The translations under genes and the position numbers were made by a program. This document shows positions 17,254 through 26,946 of a stretch of DNA of 64,000 bases, piece after piece. The stretch's first letter is position 1. Each line of letters begins with the position of its first letter. Source of the stretch: Loktanella atrilutea (GTDB taxonomy: Bacteria > Pseudomonadota > Alphaproteobacteria > Rhodobacterales > Rhodobacteraceae); the NCBI RefSeq assembly GCF_900128995.1, contig NZ_FQUE01000007.1, forward strand, positions 62,001 to 126,000. The letters run 5' to 3'. The notes under the pieces were generated by a model. It saw only the letters and a list, made by a program, of their open reading frames with translations. It ran no database searches and was not told the origin of the DNA.

Positions 17254-19260
17254 ATGGGATATCTTTTAGGGGTCGATACCGGCGGCACCTACACAGACGC
17301 GGTCGTTCTGGACGGCGACGCGACCCGGGTGCTGGCACGCGCCAAGGCACTGACCAGTCGTCCAGATCTCTCTGCCGGCGTGGCGGGCGCCGTCGATGCC
17401 GCGATTGCCGGTGCCGGCATTCCAGCGGCAGAGATCGAAATCGTGTCCCTGTCCACAACGCTTGCCACGAATGCGCTGGTCGAGGGGCAGGGCGGTCGCA
17501 TCGCGCTGATCGCCATCGGCTTCGACGCCGCATCCCTGTCACGCGCGGGGCTGGAAGACGCCTTGCGCGGCGATCCGGTCGTTGCCATCGCGGGCGGTCA
17601 TACCCACGCAGGCAATGCGGCAGCCGACCTCGATCTGGAGACCTTGGAACGGGCGCTGGAGGACACGACGGGGATTACCGGTTTTGCCGTAGCCGCGCAG
17701 TTCGCGACACGCAATCCTGCGCACGAGCTTGCTGCGGCTGATTTGATCCGAGCCCGGACCGGACTGCCCGTTACCTGCTCTCACGAGCTGTCGGCGGCCC
17801 TTGGCGGGCCAAAGCGGGCATTGACCGCTGTGCTGAACGCGCGGTTGATCGGGATGATCGCGGGCCTGATCGCCGCGGTGGAGCGGCATCTGGCGCTGTC
17901 CGGCATTTCTGCCCGCCTGATGGTCGTACGCGGCGACGGTGCGCTGATCCCGGCCGACATGGCCCGCGTGCGACCGATCGAGACGATCCTCAGCGGTCCG
18001 GCGGCCTCTGTTGCCGGCGCGGCTTGGCTGACGGATGTAGGGGATGCGATGATCTCTGACATCGGCGGCACCACGACGGATATCTGCCAACTGCAGGACG
18101 GCCGGCCGCGGATCGATCCGCAGGGCGCGATGGTCGGCGGATTCCGCACGATGGTGGAGGCGGTGGCGATGCGCACCTTCGGCCTTGGCGGTGATAGTGC
18201 GGTCAGACTGTCCGATGGGCTGGCGGGCGGACTGCAATTGGGGCCGCGGCGGGTCATGCCGATCGCCCTTCTGGCACAGGCTCATCCCGGCCTGGTGCAT
18301 GGCGCTTTGGACGCGGCGCTGGCGCAGGATGGACCGCCTCTGGACGGGGCGGCCTTTGTAGCGCCCTTGTGGGACGCGGCGCCGGAGGGGCGAGACACGC
18401 GCGAGGCCGCTATCGTCGCGCGACTGGCCGGCGGGCCCGCGCGCATGGGCGACGTGGTGACGACCCGGATGGAGCAACCGGCGCTGATGCGGCTGGTGGC
18501 GCGGGGGCAGGTGATGATTGCCGATGTGACACCGTCGGACGCCGCGCATGTGCTGGGGTTGGTCGCGGACTGGGAGGCCGAGGCATCGGAAAAGGCTCTG
18601 ACCCTGCTTGCGCGGCGACGGCGTGGCGACGGGCAGCGCATCGCACCAGATGCCGCAACGCTGGCGCAGGCGATCGTCGACCAGCTAACGACGCAGACCG
18701 TCGATTGCCTGTTGCAGGCAGCCTTTGCGGATGACGGGCGCGACTGGGCCGGTGTTGCGCCGGATCGGCTTGCCGGTCATCCCCTGACGCGTGCCGGTCT
18801 GGACGGACATGTCGGCCTGATCACCATGAGGCTGGGACTCGGTGTGCCGGTGATCGGTCTGGGGGCCCCGGCTGCCAGCTACTACCCTGCTGTCGGGCAG
18901 CGCCTTGCCACACGGATGATCGTGCCGAAGCATGCGGACGTGGCGAACGCAATCGGTGCGGTCGTGGGGCAGGTCGTCATGCGGGCCGGCGGCAGCGTTA
19001 CGGCCCCCGCACCCGGCCGGTACGTCGCGCATCTGGAAGGAGGTCCACAGACCTTTGCCACGCCCGAGGCGGCGATGGCGACACTTCAGACCGCGCTGAT
19101 CGCCAGTGCCACGGCGCAGGCCCGTGCCGCGGGCGTGGCAGACCCATCGGTCAGCGTCGCCCGAGACGTGAATGCGGCGGTGATCGAAGGGCAGGAGGCG
19201 TTCTTTGGCGCCGACATCCGCGCCACCGCACGGGGGCGGCCGCGGATTGCGCGGGACTGA
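17254..19260 (+). CDS. Hydantoinase/oxoprolinase family protein (HyuA-type)
   Basis: A 668-residue ASKHA-fold ATP-dependent amidohydrolase subunit, resembling the alpha subunit of N-methylhydantoinase or 5-oxoprolinase. The phosphate-1 loop is GVDTGGTYTDAVV (5-17), SLSTTLATNALVEG follows near 70, and the second ATP motif is SDIGGTTTDICQLQDG near 270. HyuA proteins normally work with a HyuB partner encoded next to them; none is present here. The substrate cannot be predicted. The next gene is a phospholipid-synthase-type protein 151 bases on. Confidence 0.85.
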   Translation: MGYLLGVDTGGTYTDAVVLDGDATRVLARAKALTSRPDLSAGVAGAVDAAIAGAGIPAAEIEIVSLSTTLATNALVEGQGGRIALIAIGFDAASLSRAGLEDALRGDPVVAIAGGHTHAGNAAADLDLETLERALEDTTGITGFAVAAQFATRNPAHELAAADLIRARTGLPVTCSHELSAALGGPKRALTAVLNARLIGMIAGLIAAVERHLALSGISARLMVVRGDGALIPADMARVRPIETILSGPAASVAGAAWLTDVGDAMISDIGGTTTDICQLQDGRPRIDPQGAMVGGFRTMVEAVAMRTFGLGGDSAVRLSDGLAGGLQLGPRRVMPIALLAQAHPGLVHGALDAALAQDGPPLDGAAFVAPLWDAAPEGRDTREAAIVARLAGGPARMGDVVTTRMEQPALMRLVARGQVMIADVTPSDAAHVLGLVADWEAEASEKALTLLARRRRGDGQRIAPDAATLAQAIVDQLTTQTVDCLLQAAFADDGRDWAGVAPDRLAGHPLTRAGLDGHVGLITMRLGLGVPVIGLGAPAASYYPAVGQRLATRMIVPKHADVANAIGAVVGQVVMRAGGSVTAPAPGRYVAHLEGGPQTFATPEAAMATLQTALIASATAQARAAGVADPSVSVARDVNAAVIEGQEAFFGADIRATARGRPRIARD

Positions 19261-19411
19261 TCGGCGTGTCGGCAAATGTGCCGCGATAGGCACCCGAAGG
19301 AAAGGCCACCCCCGGTGGCCGGAATGCGACAGGGCGTCACGATCGCGTCAGACGGATTGCGTGGGCAGGGCAGGCGCGTCAGAACAAGCCGACAAGCAGG
19401 ATCTTGCCGTC

Positions 19412-20014
19412 ATGTTCGACCGTCACGCCCGTCGCCTGATCGACCCGCCGCTGAACCGTCTTGGCCGCGCAATGGCGGCTCGGGGCTGGACGGCCAATGG
19501 TGTCTCCTTGCTGGGCCTCGCCCTCGGACTGATCGCGGCGGTGTGCGTCGCGCTGGGCGCGCCGACGCTTGCCCTGGTCCCGCTGCTTGCGAGCCGGATG
19601 GCGGACGGGCTGGACGGTGCGGTCGCCCGCGCGACCGTCCGGACGGATTTCGGCGGTTACCTCGATATCGCCTGCGATTTCGCCTTCTACGCGGTCATTC
19701 CCCTGTCCTTCGTATTCCTTGATGCCGACAACGGGCTTGCGGCCGCCTTCGTGCTGGCGTCGTTCTACGTGAACGGCACCAGTTTTCTCGGCTACGCGGT
19801 TCTGGCGGAAAAGCGCGGCCTGTCAACGCAGGCGCAGGGGGTCAAGTCGCTGTATTATTCCAACGGGTTGCTGGAGGGGACTGAAACGATCGTCTACTTC
19901 ATTCTGTTGTGCCTGTTTCCAATGGCCTTTGCCCCGCTGTCATGGGTCTTCGGCGGACTATGTTTCCTGACTGCGACGCTGCGTATCCATGGTGCATCCA
20001 AGCTGTTTACCTGA
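19412..20014 (+). CDS. ynjF: CDP-alcohol phosphatidyltransferase family protein (YnjF-like)
   Basis: A 200-residue integral membrane enzyme that would transfer a phosphatidyl group from a CDP-activated lipid to an alcohol. The family signature DG-x2-AR-x8-G-x3-D-x3-D is intact: DGAVARATVRTDFGGYLDIACD. About six membrane segments are visible. The ATG at 19412 begins MFDRHARRLIDPPLN, the usual short amphipathic N-terminus; longer frames lack it. ynjB follows after 10 bases. In E. coli the homologue ynjF belongs to the same operon as ynjBCD, so the link is conserved although the gene order differs. Confidence 0.86.
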   Translation: MFDRHARRLIDPPLNRLGRAMAARGWTANGVSLLGLALGLIAAVCVALGAPTLALVPLLASRMADGLDGAVARATVRTDFGGYLDIACDFAFYAVIPLSFVFLDADNGLAAAFVLASFYVNGTSFLGYAVLAEKRGLSTQAQGVKSLYYSNGLLEGTETIVYFILLCLFPMAFAPLSWVFGGLCFLTATLRIHGASKLFT

Positions 20015-20024
20015 AAGGACTCCG

Positions 20025-21221
20025 ATGAAATCCCTCGCCCTTCTGGCCGCCCTGGCCCTGCCACTGGCCGCTCAGGCCCAGACCGACCCCGCCGACTGGG
20101 ACGCGGTGACCGCCGCCGCCAAGGGGCAGACAGTATACTGGAATGCCTGGGGTGGGTCGACGACGACCAACGACTTCATCGCATGGGTCGGCGACAAGGT
20201 GAAAACCGAATACGGCGTCACGCTGGAACATGTGAAGCTGACGGACACCGCCGATGCCGTCACCCGCGTCCTAAGTGAAAAGCAGGCCGGGACCGATACC
20301 GGAGGCGCGATCGACCTGATCTGGATCAACGGCGCGAACTTTGCCGCGATGAAGGAGGCAGACCTGCTGTTCGGTCCCTTCGCCGAGCAACTGCCGAACT
20401 GGCGATACGTCGATACCGAAGGAAAGACCGTGCAGACCGACTTTACCGTGCCGGTCGACGGCTACGAGTCCCCTTGGGCAATGGCGCAGGTCGTCTTCAT
20501 CTACGACAGCGCAAAGATGGAGCCGCTGGGGTCCATGCAGGCGATCCTGGACTGGTCGACGGCGCATCCGGGCCGATTCACCTATCCCCAGCCGCCGGAC
20601 TTCCTCGGGACGACGTTCCTCAAGCAGGTGCTGGTCGACACGCTGGACGATCCGTCGGTGCTGCAGCAGCCGGCAACCGACGAAAATTACGCCCAAGTGA
20701 CGGCATCGCTCTGGGATTACCTCGACAAGCTGACGCCGTCGCTGTGGCGCGAGGGCCGCGCCTACCCGGCGACCGGCACGGCAATGTTCCCATTGATCGC
20801 GGATGGCGAGATCGACCTTTCAACCTCGTTCAGCCCGGGTGCCGCGACGGCGGCAATCGCCAACAACGAATTGCCGGAGACGGTACGGACCTTCGTGTTG
20901 GACAAAGGCACGATCGGCAACGCGTCCTTCGTGGCGATCCCCTACAACGCGGCCCATGCCGAAGGCGCGATGATCGTGGCGAACGCTTTGCTGTCACCCG
21001 AGGCGCAGGCCCGCGCGCAGGATCCGGAAATCCTTGGCTACGGCACGGTCCTTGCGATGGACAAGCTGGACACGGATCAACGCGCTCTGTTCGACGCCCT
21101 GGACCTTGGTGTCGCCACGCTGTCGCCCGAGGAACTGGGCACCGTGCAGGCGGAACCGCACCCAAGCTGGATGACACGCATCGCGGACGACTGGAACAGC
21201 CGCTACGGCGTGGCGCAGTAA
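20025..21221 (+). CDS. ynjB: ABC transporter substrate-binding protein (YnjB-like)
   Basis: A 398-residue periplasmic binding protein. The start at 20025 follows GAAAGGACTCCG and gives a signal peptide cleaved near AAQAQ (residue 19). The N-terminal lobe begins GQTVYWNAWGGSTTTNDFI and the product keeps YnjB-like features such as LIWINGANFAAMKEADLLFG and VDGYESPWAMAQVVF. YnjB proteins are distant relatives of the thiamine and iron binding proteins; the ligand is not known. It starts the ynjBCD transporter block immediately after ynjF. Confidence 0.88.
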   Translation: MKSLALLAALALPLAAQAQTDPADWDAVTAAAKGQTVYWNAWGGSTTTNDFIAWVGDKVKTEYGVTLEHVKLTDTADAVTRVLSEKQAGTDTGGAIDLIWINGANFAAMKEADLLFGPFAEQLPNWRYVDTEGKTVQTDFTVPVDGYESPWAMAQVVFIYDSAKMEPLGSMQAILDWSTAHPGRFTYPQPPDFLGTTFLKQVLVDTLDDPSVLQQPATDENYAQVTASLWDYLDKLTPSLWREGRAYPATGTAMFPLIADGEIDLSTSFSPGAATAAIANNELPETVRTFVLDKGTIGNASFVAIPYNAAHAEGAMIVANALLSPEAQARAQDPEILGYGTVLAMDKLDTDQRALFDALDLGVATLSPEELGTVQAEPHPSWMTRIADDWNSRYGVAQ

Positions 21222-21312
21222 TCTTGGCCCGGCCGCTGTCTATCGTGGCCGGCAGCAGCCATCGCACACCAAGGGTGCGGCCGATCATGGTTCAGCGGAC
21301 CTGCGGTCAGGC

Positions 21313-23004
21313 ATGAAAAACCGCCTGCTGCCCGTCGTGCCGGCGTTGACGCTGGTGGCCATGCTGGGCCCGGTTGTCGCCGGGCTCTACGGGACGATCC
21401 TGCCGGCCTTCGGTCACCTTCCGGCGGCAGGGCTGAGGGGGCCGAACCTCGATGCCTTTCGCGCGCTGCTGGCGTGGCCCGGACTGTCGCGCAGCGTGAC
21501 GCTGTCGCTGACGACCGGGCTAGGTACGACGGTTGTCGCGCTTGCGCTGGTCATGCTGCTGGTGGCGGGGTGGTCCGGCACGCGCGCATTCAGGCTGCTT
21601 GAACGCCTGCTGTCGCCGCTTCTAAGCGTGCCGCATGCGGCAGCGGCCTTTGGCCTTGCCTTTCTGATCGCGCCGTCGGGCTGGATTGCCCGGGCGCTGT
21701 CTCCGGCGCTGACCGGTTGGACCAATCCTCCCGACTGGCTGATCGTGCAGGATCCTTTGGGTCTGACGATGATCGGCGGTCTAGTGGTGAAGGAAATGCC
21801 GTTCCTTCTGCTGATGACCCTTGCGGCGCTTGGCCAGACCGACGCCGCCCGCGCGCGCCAGATCGCGGCGGCGCTGGGCTACGGTCGCACGACCGGGTGG
21901 TTGAAAACCGTGTTTCCGCGCGTCTACGCCCAGATCAGGTTGCCCGTCTACGTGGTGCTGGCCTACGGGATGAGCGTCGTCGACGTTGCCCTGATCCTTG
22001 GCCCCAACACCCCGCCGCCGCTGTCGGTCCAGATCGTTCGCTGGATGGGAGAACCGGATTTCACCGCCCGTCTGCTCGCCGCCTCGGCCGCGCTGCTGCA
22101 GCTCGCACTGGTGGTCGGAGCCCTTCTGGTTTGGCGATTGAGCGAAGTGCTGGTCGCCCGCGTTGGCCGGCTCTGGATCGAGACGGGCCACCGCGGTACC
22201 TGCGATGGACCGGTGCGGGCGGTGGCGCTGACGGCCGGTACCGTCGCCGCGCTGTCCGTGTTGCTGGGCCTTGCGGTGCTGGCGGTCTGGTCTTTTGCCG
22301 GTTACTGGGGCTTTCCCGATGCGCTGCCGGATGCTTTCTCGCTGAAGTCGTGGATACGCCACGGCCATGGCGTGCTGGCGGCGCTGGCGGAAACCGCGCT
22401 GATTGCCGGGATCGTGACGATGGCCGCGCTGGTATTGACGATCGGTTGCCTCGAGGCGGAGTATCGCCATCGGCGCACCCTGACGCAACGCGGGCTCTGG
22501 CTGCTCTACCTGCCGCTGCTGGTGCCACAGACGGCCTTCCTGCCCGGCCTGCAGGGCCTGCTTCTCAACTTCGGGGCCGATGTGGGAAGGGGGCCGGTGA
22601 TGCTGGCGCATCTGGTCTTTGTGCTACCTTATGTCTTCCTGTCGCTCGCTGATCCGTTCCGCGCTTGGGATGCCCGTACCGGCACTGTGGCGGCGGCGCT
22701 GGGGGCTTCGCCCGATGGCGTGCTGTGGCGGGTTCGCCTGCCGATGCTGCTTCGCCCGATCCTGACGGCGGTGGCTGTTGGTCTGTCGGTCAGCGTCGGG
22801 CAGTATCTGCCGACGCTTCTGATCGGCGGCGGGCGCGTTGCCACCCTGACGACAGAGGCGGTCGCCCTGTCATCGGGCGGCGACCGCCGGGCAATCGCAG
22901 TCTTTGGCCTGATGCAGACCGGAGCCGCTCTGCTGCCCTTTGCTCTGGCACTTCTTGTCCCGGCACTGGCGTGGCGCAACCGCAAAGGATTGCAACATGG
23001 ATAA
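21313..23004 (+). CDS. ynjC: ABC transporter permease, fused double domain (YnjC-like)
   Basis: A 563-residue inner-membrane protein carrying two complete BPD_transp_1 permease units in tandem, as in E. coli YnjC and the iron and thiamine permeases. Unit 1 (about 1-280) has its EAA loop at ARQIAAALGYGRTTGWLKTV; unit 2 (about 290-563) at TVAAALGASPDGVLWRVRLP. About twelve hydrophobic segments are visible. The gene lies 91 bases after ynjB, and its stop overlaps the start of ynjD by 8 bases, indicating translational coupling. Confidence 0.88.
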   Translation: MKNRLLPVVPALTLVAMLGPVVAGLYGTILPAFGHLPAAGLRGPNLDAFRALLAWPGLSRSVTLSLTTGLGTTVVALALVMLLVAGWSGTRAFRLLERLLSPLLSVPHAAAAFGLAFLIAPSGWIARALSPALTGWTNPPDWLIVQDPLGLTMIGGLVVKEMPFLLLMTLAALGQTDAARARQIAAALGYGRTTGWLKTVFPRVYAQIRLPVYVVLAYGMSVVDVALILGPNTPPPLSVQIVRWMGEPDFTARLLAASAALLQLALVVGALLVWRLSEVLVARVGRLWIETGHRGTCDGPVRAVALTAGTVAALSVLLGLAVLAVWSFAGYWGFPDALPDAFSLKSWIRHGHGVLAALAETALIAGIVTMAALVLTIGCLEAEYRHRRTLTQRGLWLLYLPLLVPQTAFLPGLQGLLLNFGADVGRGPVMLAHLVFVLPYVFLSLADPFRAWDARTGTVAAALGASPDGVLWRVRLPMLLRPILTAVAVGLSVSVGQYLPTLLIGGGRVATLTTEAVALSSGGDRRAIAVFGLMQTGAALLPFALALLVPALAWRNRKGLQHG

Positions 23005-23632
23005 GGGCCTCACCCTGGACCGCGTGGCCATTTTCCGGAACGGCACCCCGCTGGTGGCGTTCGATCGGCATATCGCGCCGGGAGAGGTGGTGTCCGTCAT
23101 GGGGCCGTCGGGCATCGGCAAGTCGACCTTGCTGTCCGTCGTTACCGGCACCCTGCCACCGGCCTTCACCTTTACCGGACGCATTTTGCTTGACGGTCGG
23201 GATGTGACCCATACGGCCCCGCACCGTCGCATGGTCGGCATCCTGTTTCAGGACGATCTGCTGTTCCCGCATCTATCCGTCGGGGCAAACCTTGCCTTTG
23301 GCCTGCGTCCCGGTGGCAGCCCCGCCGAGCGTCGCGACCGGATTGCCAAGGCTTTGGTCGACGTGGACCTTGCCGGGTTCGAAAATCGCGACCCCGGTAC
23401 CCTGTCCGGCGGGCAGAAAGCGCGTGTGGCGCTCATGCGCATGTTGCTGGCCGATCCCTGCGCGCTGCTGCTGGACGAGGCGTTCAGTCGCCTTGACACG
23501 GCGCTGCGGGCGCAGGTCCGCGCACTCGTCTTTGCCCGCGCGCGTGACCGCGCCCTGCCGGTCCTGATGGTTACCCATGACGCCGAGGATGCCGCAGCGG
23601 CCGGCGGCGATATCGTCAATCTGGGGATGTAA
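22997..23632 (+). CDS. ynjD: ABC transporter ATP-binding protein (YnjD-like)
   Basis: A 211-residue ATPase of the YnjBCD importer. It contains Walker A GPSGIGKST (near 36), Q-loop in LFQDDLLFPHLSV, signature LSGGQKARVAL (near 136) and Walker B CALLLDEAF (near 156), with the H-loop in VTHDAEDA. It lacks a C-terminal regulatory domain. The start ATG at 22997 lies inside the last codons of the permease. A gap of about 100 bases separates it from the DUF3095 gene. Confidence 0.9.
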   Translation: MDKGLTLDRVAIFRNGTPLVAFDRHIAPGEVVSVMGPSGIGKSTLLSVVTGTLPPAFTFTGRILLDGRDVTHTAPHRRMVGILFQDDLLFPHLSVGANLAFGLRPGGSPAERRDRIAKALVDVDLAGFENRDPGTLSGGQKARVALMRMLLADPCALLLDEAFSRLDTALRAQVRALVFARARDRALPVLMVTHDAEDAAAAGGDIVNLGM

Positions 23633-23717
23633 TCCCCGGCGATGGCGGGGGCACCTACACGCAAAATTGCGTGCGGTCGATAAATTCCGTGCCATGATTG
23701 TCTGGTGAAGCCACGCG

Positions 23718-23733
23718 AAGGAGCAGACCGATC
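23718..23733 (+). promoter_or_regulatory. Shine-Dalgarno AAGGAG positioned on an ATC codon
   Basis: AAGGAG at 23718-23723 is followed by a 7-base spacer and ATC at 23731-23733. This is ideal spacing for initiation, and the reading frame from ATC matches the expected DUF3095 N-terminus. The only alternative in-frame start upstream is TTG at 23698, which has no Shine-Dalgarno sequence. Confidence 0.5.
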
Positions 23734-24873
23734 GACAACGCCAGCTTCTATACCGCCCTGCCACTCATCGACGCATTCGAAAGCCTGAGCGATACGGCCA
23801 ATTTCAGCGCCCTGCCGGACGACTGGTTGATCGGCGTATCCGATATCGAAGGGTCAACCGCCGAGATTGCGAAAGGCCGCTACAAGGCTGTGAACATGGT
23901 GGGTGCGGCGGTCATCTCGGCCCAGTTGAATGCCGCGAGAGGTGCCGCTTTCCCGTTTGTCTTCGGCGGCGACGGCGCGACCTTTGCCATCTGGCCGGCG
24001 CAGGCGCAGGCGGCGGAGGCTTCGCTGCGCGCCGTGCAGCGATGGGCCCTTGATGAATATGGCATTGTCCTGCGGGCAGCGTTGGTGCCAGTGCGTGACA
24101 TCCTTGACGCAGGGCTGCGGATCGCAGTCGCGCGCTACCGCGTATCCGACGGCGTGGATTATGCAATGTTCCATGGCGGCGGTGCGTCCTGGGCCGAAAG
24201 GGCGCTGAAGGACGGCGCCTATGGACTTGCCCCGGCCCCGCCCGGAGTCCGGCCCGATCTGAGCGGGCTGTCGTGCCGATGGGCGCCGCAGACCGCGCGC
24301 AACGACATGATCCTGTCATTGGTCGTCGTTCCGGTGCCCGGCGCCTCACCTCGGCAATTCGCGCAGGTCGCGGCAGAGGTCGTGTCGCTGGCGCAGGCGC
24401 TTGACCGAGGCGGCCATCCGGTCCCGCGCGACGGCCCGGCGATGCAGTGGCCACCGGAAGGCTTGGCGCTGGAGGCCCGGGCGCAGCGCGGCAGCGGCAG
24501 TCTGAGGCGACAGCGGATCGGCATCCTGTTTCAGAGCTTCCTGGCCTTGGTGCTGACGCGCACGGGGTGGAAAGTCGGCGGTTTCGATGCCCGTCATCAC
24601 AACCGGATCGTCGCGGCAAATTCCGATTTTCGCAAATGGGACGACGGGTTGAAGATGACGCTCGACTGCGACACCGAAACGCTGGTGCGGATCGAGGCGC
24701 TGCTGTCAGACTACCATAGTCGCGGCATCCTGCGCTATGGACTGCACCGACAGGACAGTGCGATCATGACCTGTATCGTGCCGTCGATCCTGCGCGACGA
24801 TCACGTCCATTTCGTCGACGGCGCCGACGGCGGATACACCGCCGCGGCCGCCGCGATGAAAGCGCAGGGCTGA
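23731..24873 (+). CDS. DUF3095 (adenylate-cyclase-like) family protein, apparent ATC start
   Basis: About 380 residues. The DUF3095 family resembles class III nucleotide cyclases. Visible here are [20 protein letters not shown], which looks like a cyclase metal-binding strand (D-x-x-GS/T), and [15 protein letters not shown], the second Asp/Gly-rich strand. The C-terminal part holds [21 protein letters not shown]-type family motifs. The product would begin (M)[10 protein letters not shown], the usual family start. It lies between ynjD and transaldolase. Nucleotide cyclase activity is not established for the family as far as I know; a signalling role is inference. Confidence 0.78.
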   Translation: MDNASFYTALPLIDAFESLSDTANFSALPDDWLIGVSDIEGSTAEIAKGRYKAVNMVGAAVISAQLNAARGAAFPFVFGGDGATFAIWPAQAQAAEASLRAVQRWALDEYGIVLRAALVPVRDILDAGLRIAVARYRVSDGVDYAMFHGGGASWAERALKDGAYGLAPAPPGVRPDLSGLSCRWAPQTARNDMILSLVVVPVPGASPRQFAQVAAEVVSLAQALDRGGHPVPRDGPAMQWPPEGLALEARAQRGSGSLRRQRIGILFQSFLALVLTRTGWKVGGFDARHHNRIVAANSDFRKWDDGLKMTLDCDTETLVRIEALLSDYHSRGILRYGLHRQDSAIMTCIVPSILRDDHVHFVDGADGGYTAAAAAMKAQG

Positions 24874-24974
24874 TCGGCGACCGGCGAACCCGCTTTACGA
24901 TGCCGGCCGTATCACGCAAGGTGCCGGCAACACCCGCGCCCTTGGCGCGGTGCAGACCCTATAGGAGATTCGAC

Positions 24975-25916
24975 ATGAAAAGCGTTCTCGATCAACTGCG
25001 CGAGATGACGAGCGTCGTGGCCGACACGGGCGATATTGCCGCGGTCAAGCGCTATGCCCCCGTGGACTGCACGACGAACCCGTCCCTCGTGCTTGCCGCC
25101 ATGACGGACCCCGCGTCTGAAGACATGCTTGTCCACGAGATGGAAGCAGGGCGCAAATCCGGGCTGAGCGCGGAGGACCTGGCCGACAAGCTGACCGTGG
25201 CCCTGGGCGCCGAACTGACCAAGGTGGTGCCCGGCCGTGTCTCGACCGAGGCGGACGCGCGCCTGTCCTTCGACACCGACGCCTCGATCGCGCGGGGCCG
25301 CGCGATCATCGCCGATTACGCCGAACGCGGCGTCGGCAAGGACCGCGTGTTGATCAAGCTCGCCTCGACCTGGGAAGGCATCCGCGCGGCAGAGGTGCTG
25401 CAGGACGAGGGTATCGACTGCAACCTCACCTTGCTGTTCTCGATGGCACAGGCCGTGGCCTGTGCCGATGCGGGTGCATTCCTGATCTCGCCCTTCGTTG
25501 GCCGGATCACGGACTGGTACAAGAAATCCGAAGGTGTCGAGGGCTATGCGCCCGATGAGGATCCGGGTGTAAGGTCCGTGCGGCAGATCTATGATTACTA
25601 CAAGTCCAATGGCATCGACACCATCGTCATGGGTGCGTCGTTCCGCAATGTCGACCAGATCAAGGCGCTGGCAGGCTGTGACAACTTGACGATCTCGCCC
25701 AAGCTACTGGAAGTTTTGGGGCAAGAGGAAGCCGAACTGCCGCGCGCGCTGAGCCCTGACAGTGCCAGTGGCGTGGAAAAGGTCGAGATGGACGAGGGTA
25801 AATTCCGGTGGGAATTGAACGCCGACGCCATGGCGACCGAGAAGCTGGCGGAAGGCATCCGCAATTTCGATGCGGATTATCGCAAGCTTCTGAAGGTCAT
25901 CAGCGACCGCATGTAA
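24975..25916 (+). CDS. tal: Transaldolase
   Basis: Class I (Schiff-base) transaldolase of the non-oxidative pentose phosphate pathway, exchanging a dihydroxyacetone unit between sedoheptulose-7-P and glyceraldehyde-3-P. At 313 residues it is the TalB-length subtype. Diagnostic motifs are [14 protein letters not shown] near residue 33, the catalytic lysine in [16 protein letters not shown] near 130, and [16 protein letters not shown] near 175. The ATG at 24975 follows TAGGAGATTCGAC, a good ribosome-binding site. A hairpin terminator follows the stop, shared with the convergent sulfotransferase. Confidence 0.95.
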   Translation: MKSVLDQLREMTSVVADTGDIAAVKRYAPVDCTTNPSLVLAAMTDPASEDMLVHEMEAGRKSGLSAEDLADKLTVALGAELTKVVPGRVSTEADARLSFDTDASIARGRAIIADYAERGVGKDRVLIKLASTWEGIRAAEVLQDEGIDCNLTLLFSMAQAVACADAGAFLISPFVGRITDWYKKSEGVEGYAPDEDPGVRSVRQIYDYYKSNGIDTIVMGASFRNVDQIKALAGCDNLTISPKLLEVLGQEEAELPRALSPDSASGVEKVEMDEGKFRWELNADAMATEKLAEGIRNFDADYRKLLKVISDRM

Positions 25917-25923
25917 TTCAGAA

Positions 25924-25951
25924 CCGGGCCGGTCGTTCGCGATCGGCCCGG
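25924..25951. terminator. Convergent hairpin between transaldolase and sulfotransferase
   Basis: Arms CCGGGCCG and CGGCCCGG enclose an extended stem closed by a TTCG tetraloop (25936-25939). It lies 8 bases after one stop and 26 after the opposing one. There is no T-tract, so it may act as a transcript-end stabiliser. Confidence 0.5.
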
Positions 25952-25976
25952 CCATGGCATCGGTCATCGATCTGCA

Positions 25977-26801
25977 TCATTCGCCCAGCTTCGCGTGAAC
26001 TTCCGCCAGATCGATCTCGCCGATCGGCATCTTGTTGTCCGGATTGTCGAAATCGTAGCGGAACAGCTGGAAGTCCTTCTTGTAGATCTCGAACATCAGG
26101 TGCATGGACAGGTCGTCGAAATAGTCGGACACCTTGTGCAGGCGCTTCGGGCCATGGCCTTCGCTTTCGTTGAAGCGAGGAATTTCGTTCAGGTCGATCT
26201 TGTGCGGGGTGTCCACCGCCGACAGCACGTCCTGCATTCCGTCGTTGAAATCCTCGGTCCAGAAGATCTTGTCGTAGCGGCCACCGTTGACGATGAAGGT
26301 CGAAATATGTCCCGCCATGGCGGACCAGTGGATGTCCGGTTCCATCGGGCGCCGCCAGCGGATCGTGTCCCGGGCGAACAGCAGGAAGCGCCGGAACGAC
26401 TTGATCTGGTCGAACTCGAAGCCGGTGTCGGGATCGCCCACCGCGATTCCGTATTTCTGAATCAGTAGGGGGACGAGGTTGCCGCGATAGCGACGGCCGT
26501 TGCGCTGGATGCCGCAAATCTTGTCGAAGAACGACGACAGGATCCGGGTATAGGGATTGCGGACACAAGTGAAGGCATAGCTTTTGCGGGCCGTGACGTT
26601 GGCGGTGATCAGCGGCTGGCTGTCGTCCATCGCCCATTTGTGCATGCCCGCATCGGCGTCGTGGATGTCGCCGTCGTAGAAGGTCCCGTGGTCCGAATAG
26701 AACATGATCTGGCCGATGGTCGAGCAGGCGCATTTCGGCACCACGCGGTACACCATGCTCTCGCTTTCCGTCATCCAGGTGCCTGGAAAACCCATGCTCA
26801 T
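25977..26801 (-). CDS. Sulfotransferase family protein
   Basis: A 274-residue PAPS-dependent sulfotransferase of the carbohydrate type (Sulfotransfer_2-like). The 5'-phosphosulfate loop reads VVPKCACSTIGQIMF (about 20-34), and the 3'-phosphate motif is FTCVRNPYTRILSSF (about 77-91) with the invariant Arg and Ser. It has no signal peptide or membrane anchor, so it would act in the cytoplasm on a nucleotide- or lipid-linked glycan. It is divergent from a glycosyltransferase, with 145 bases of shared upstream region, so a joint role in a sulfated surface polysaccharide is plausible. Confidence 0.82.
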   Translation of the reverse strand: MSMGFPGTWMTESESMVYRVVPKCACSTIGQIMFYSDHGTFYDGDIHDADAGMHKWAMDDSQPLITANVTARKSYAFTCVRNPYTRILSSFFDKICGIQRNGRRYRGNLVPLLIQKYGIAVGDPDTGFEFDQIKSFRRFLLFARDTIRWRRPMEPDIHWSAMAGHISTFIVNGGRYDKIFWTEDFNDGMQDVLSAVDTPHKIDLNEIPRFNESEGHGPKRLHKVSDYFDDLSMHLMFEIYKKDFQLFRYDFDNPDNKMPIGEIDLAEVHAKLGE

Positions 26802-26946
26802 GTCCCCTCTCTCCCGGGCCTCTGCCGGGGCCCGTTCACAGCACGTCTTAGTTGACCGTCTTTTGCAAAGAAACCCTGTAAGTTCGGGTGGCCTTCACGC
26901 TATGACGTCATGACCGGCAGCTAAAAGGGACCAACGCGGCCTTTTC

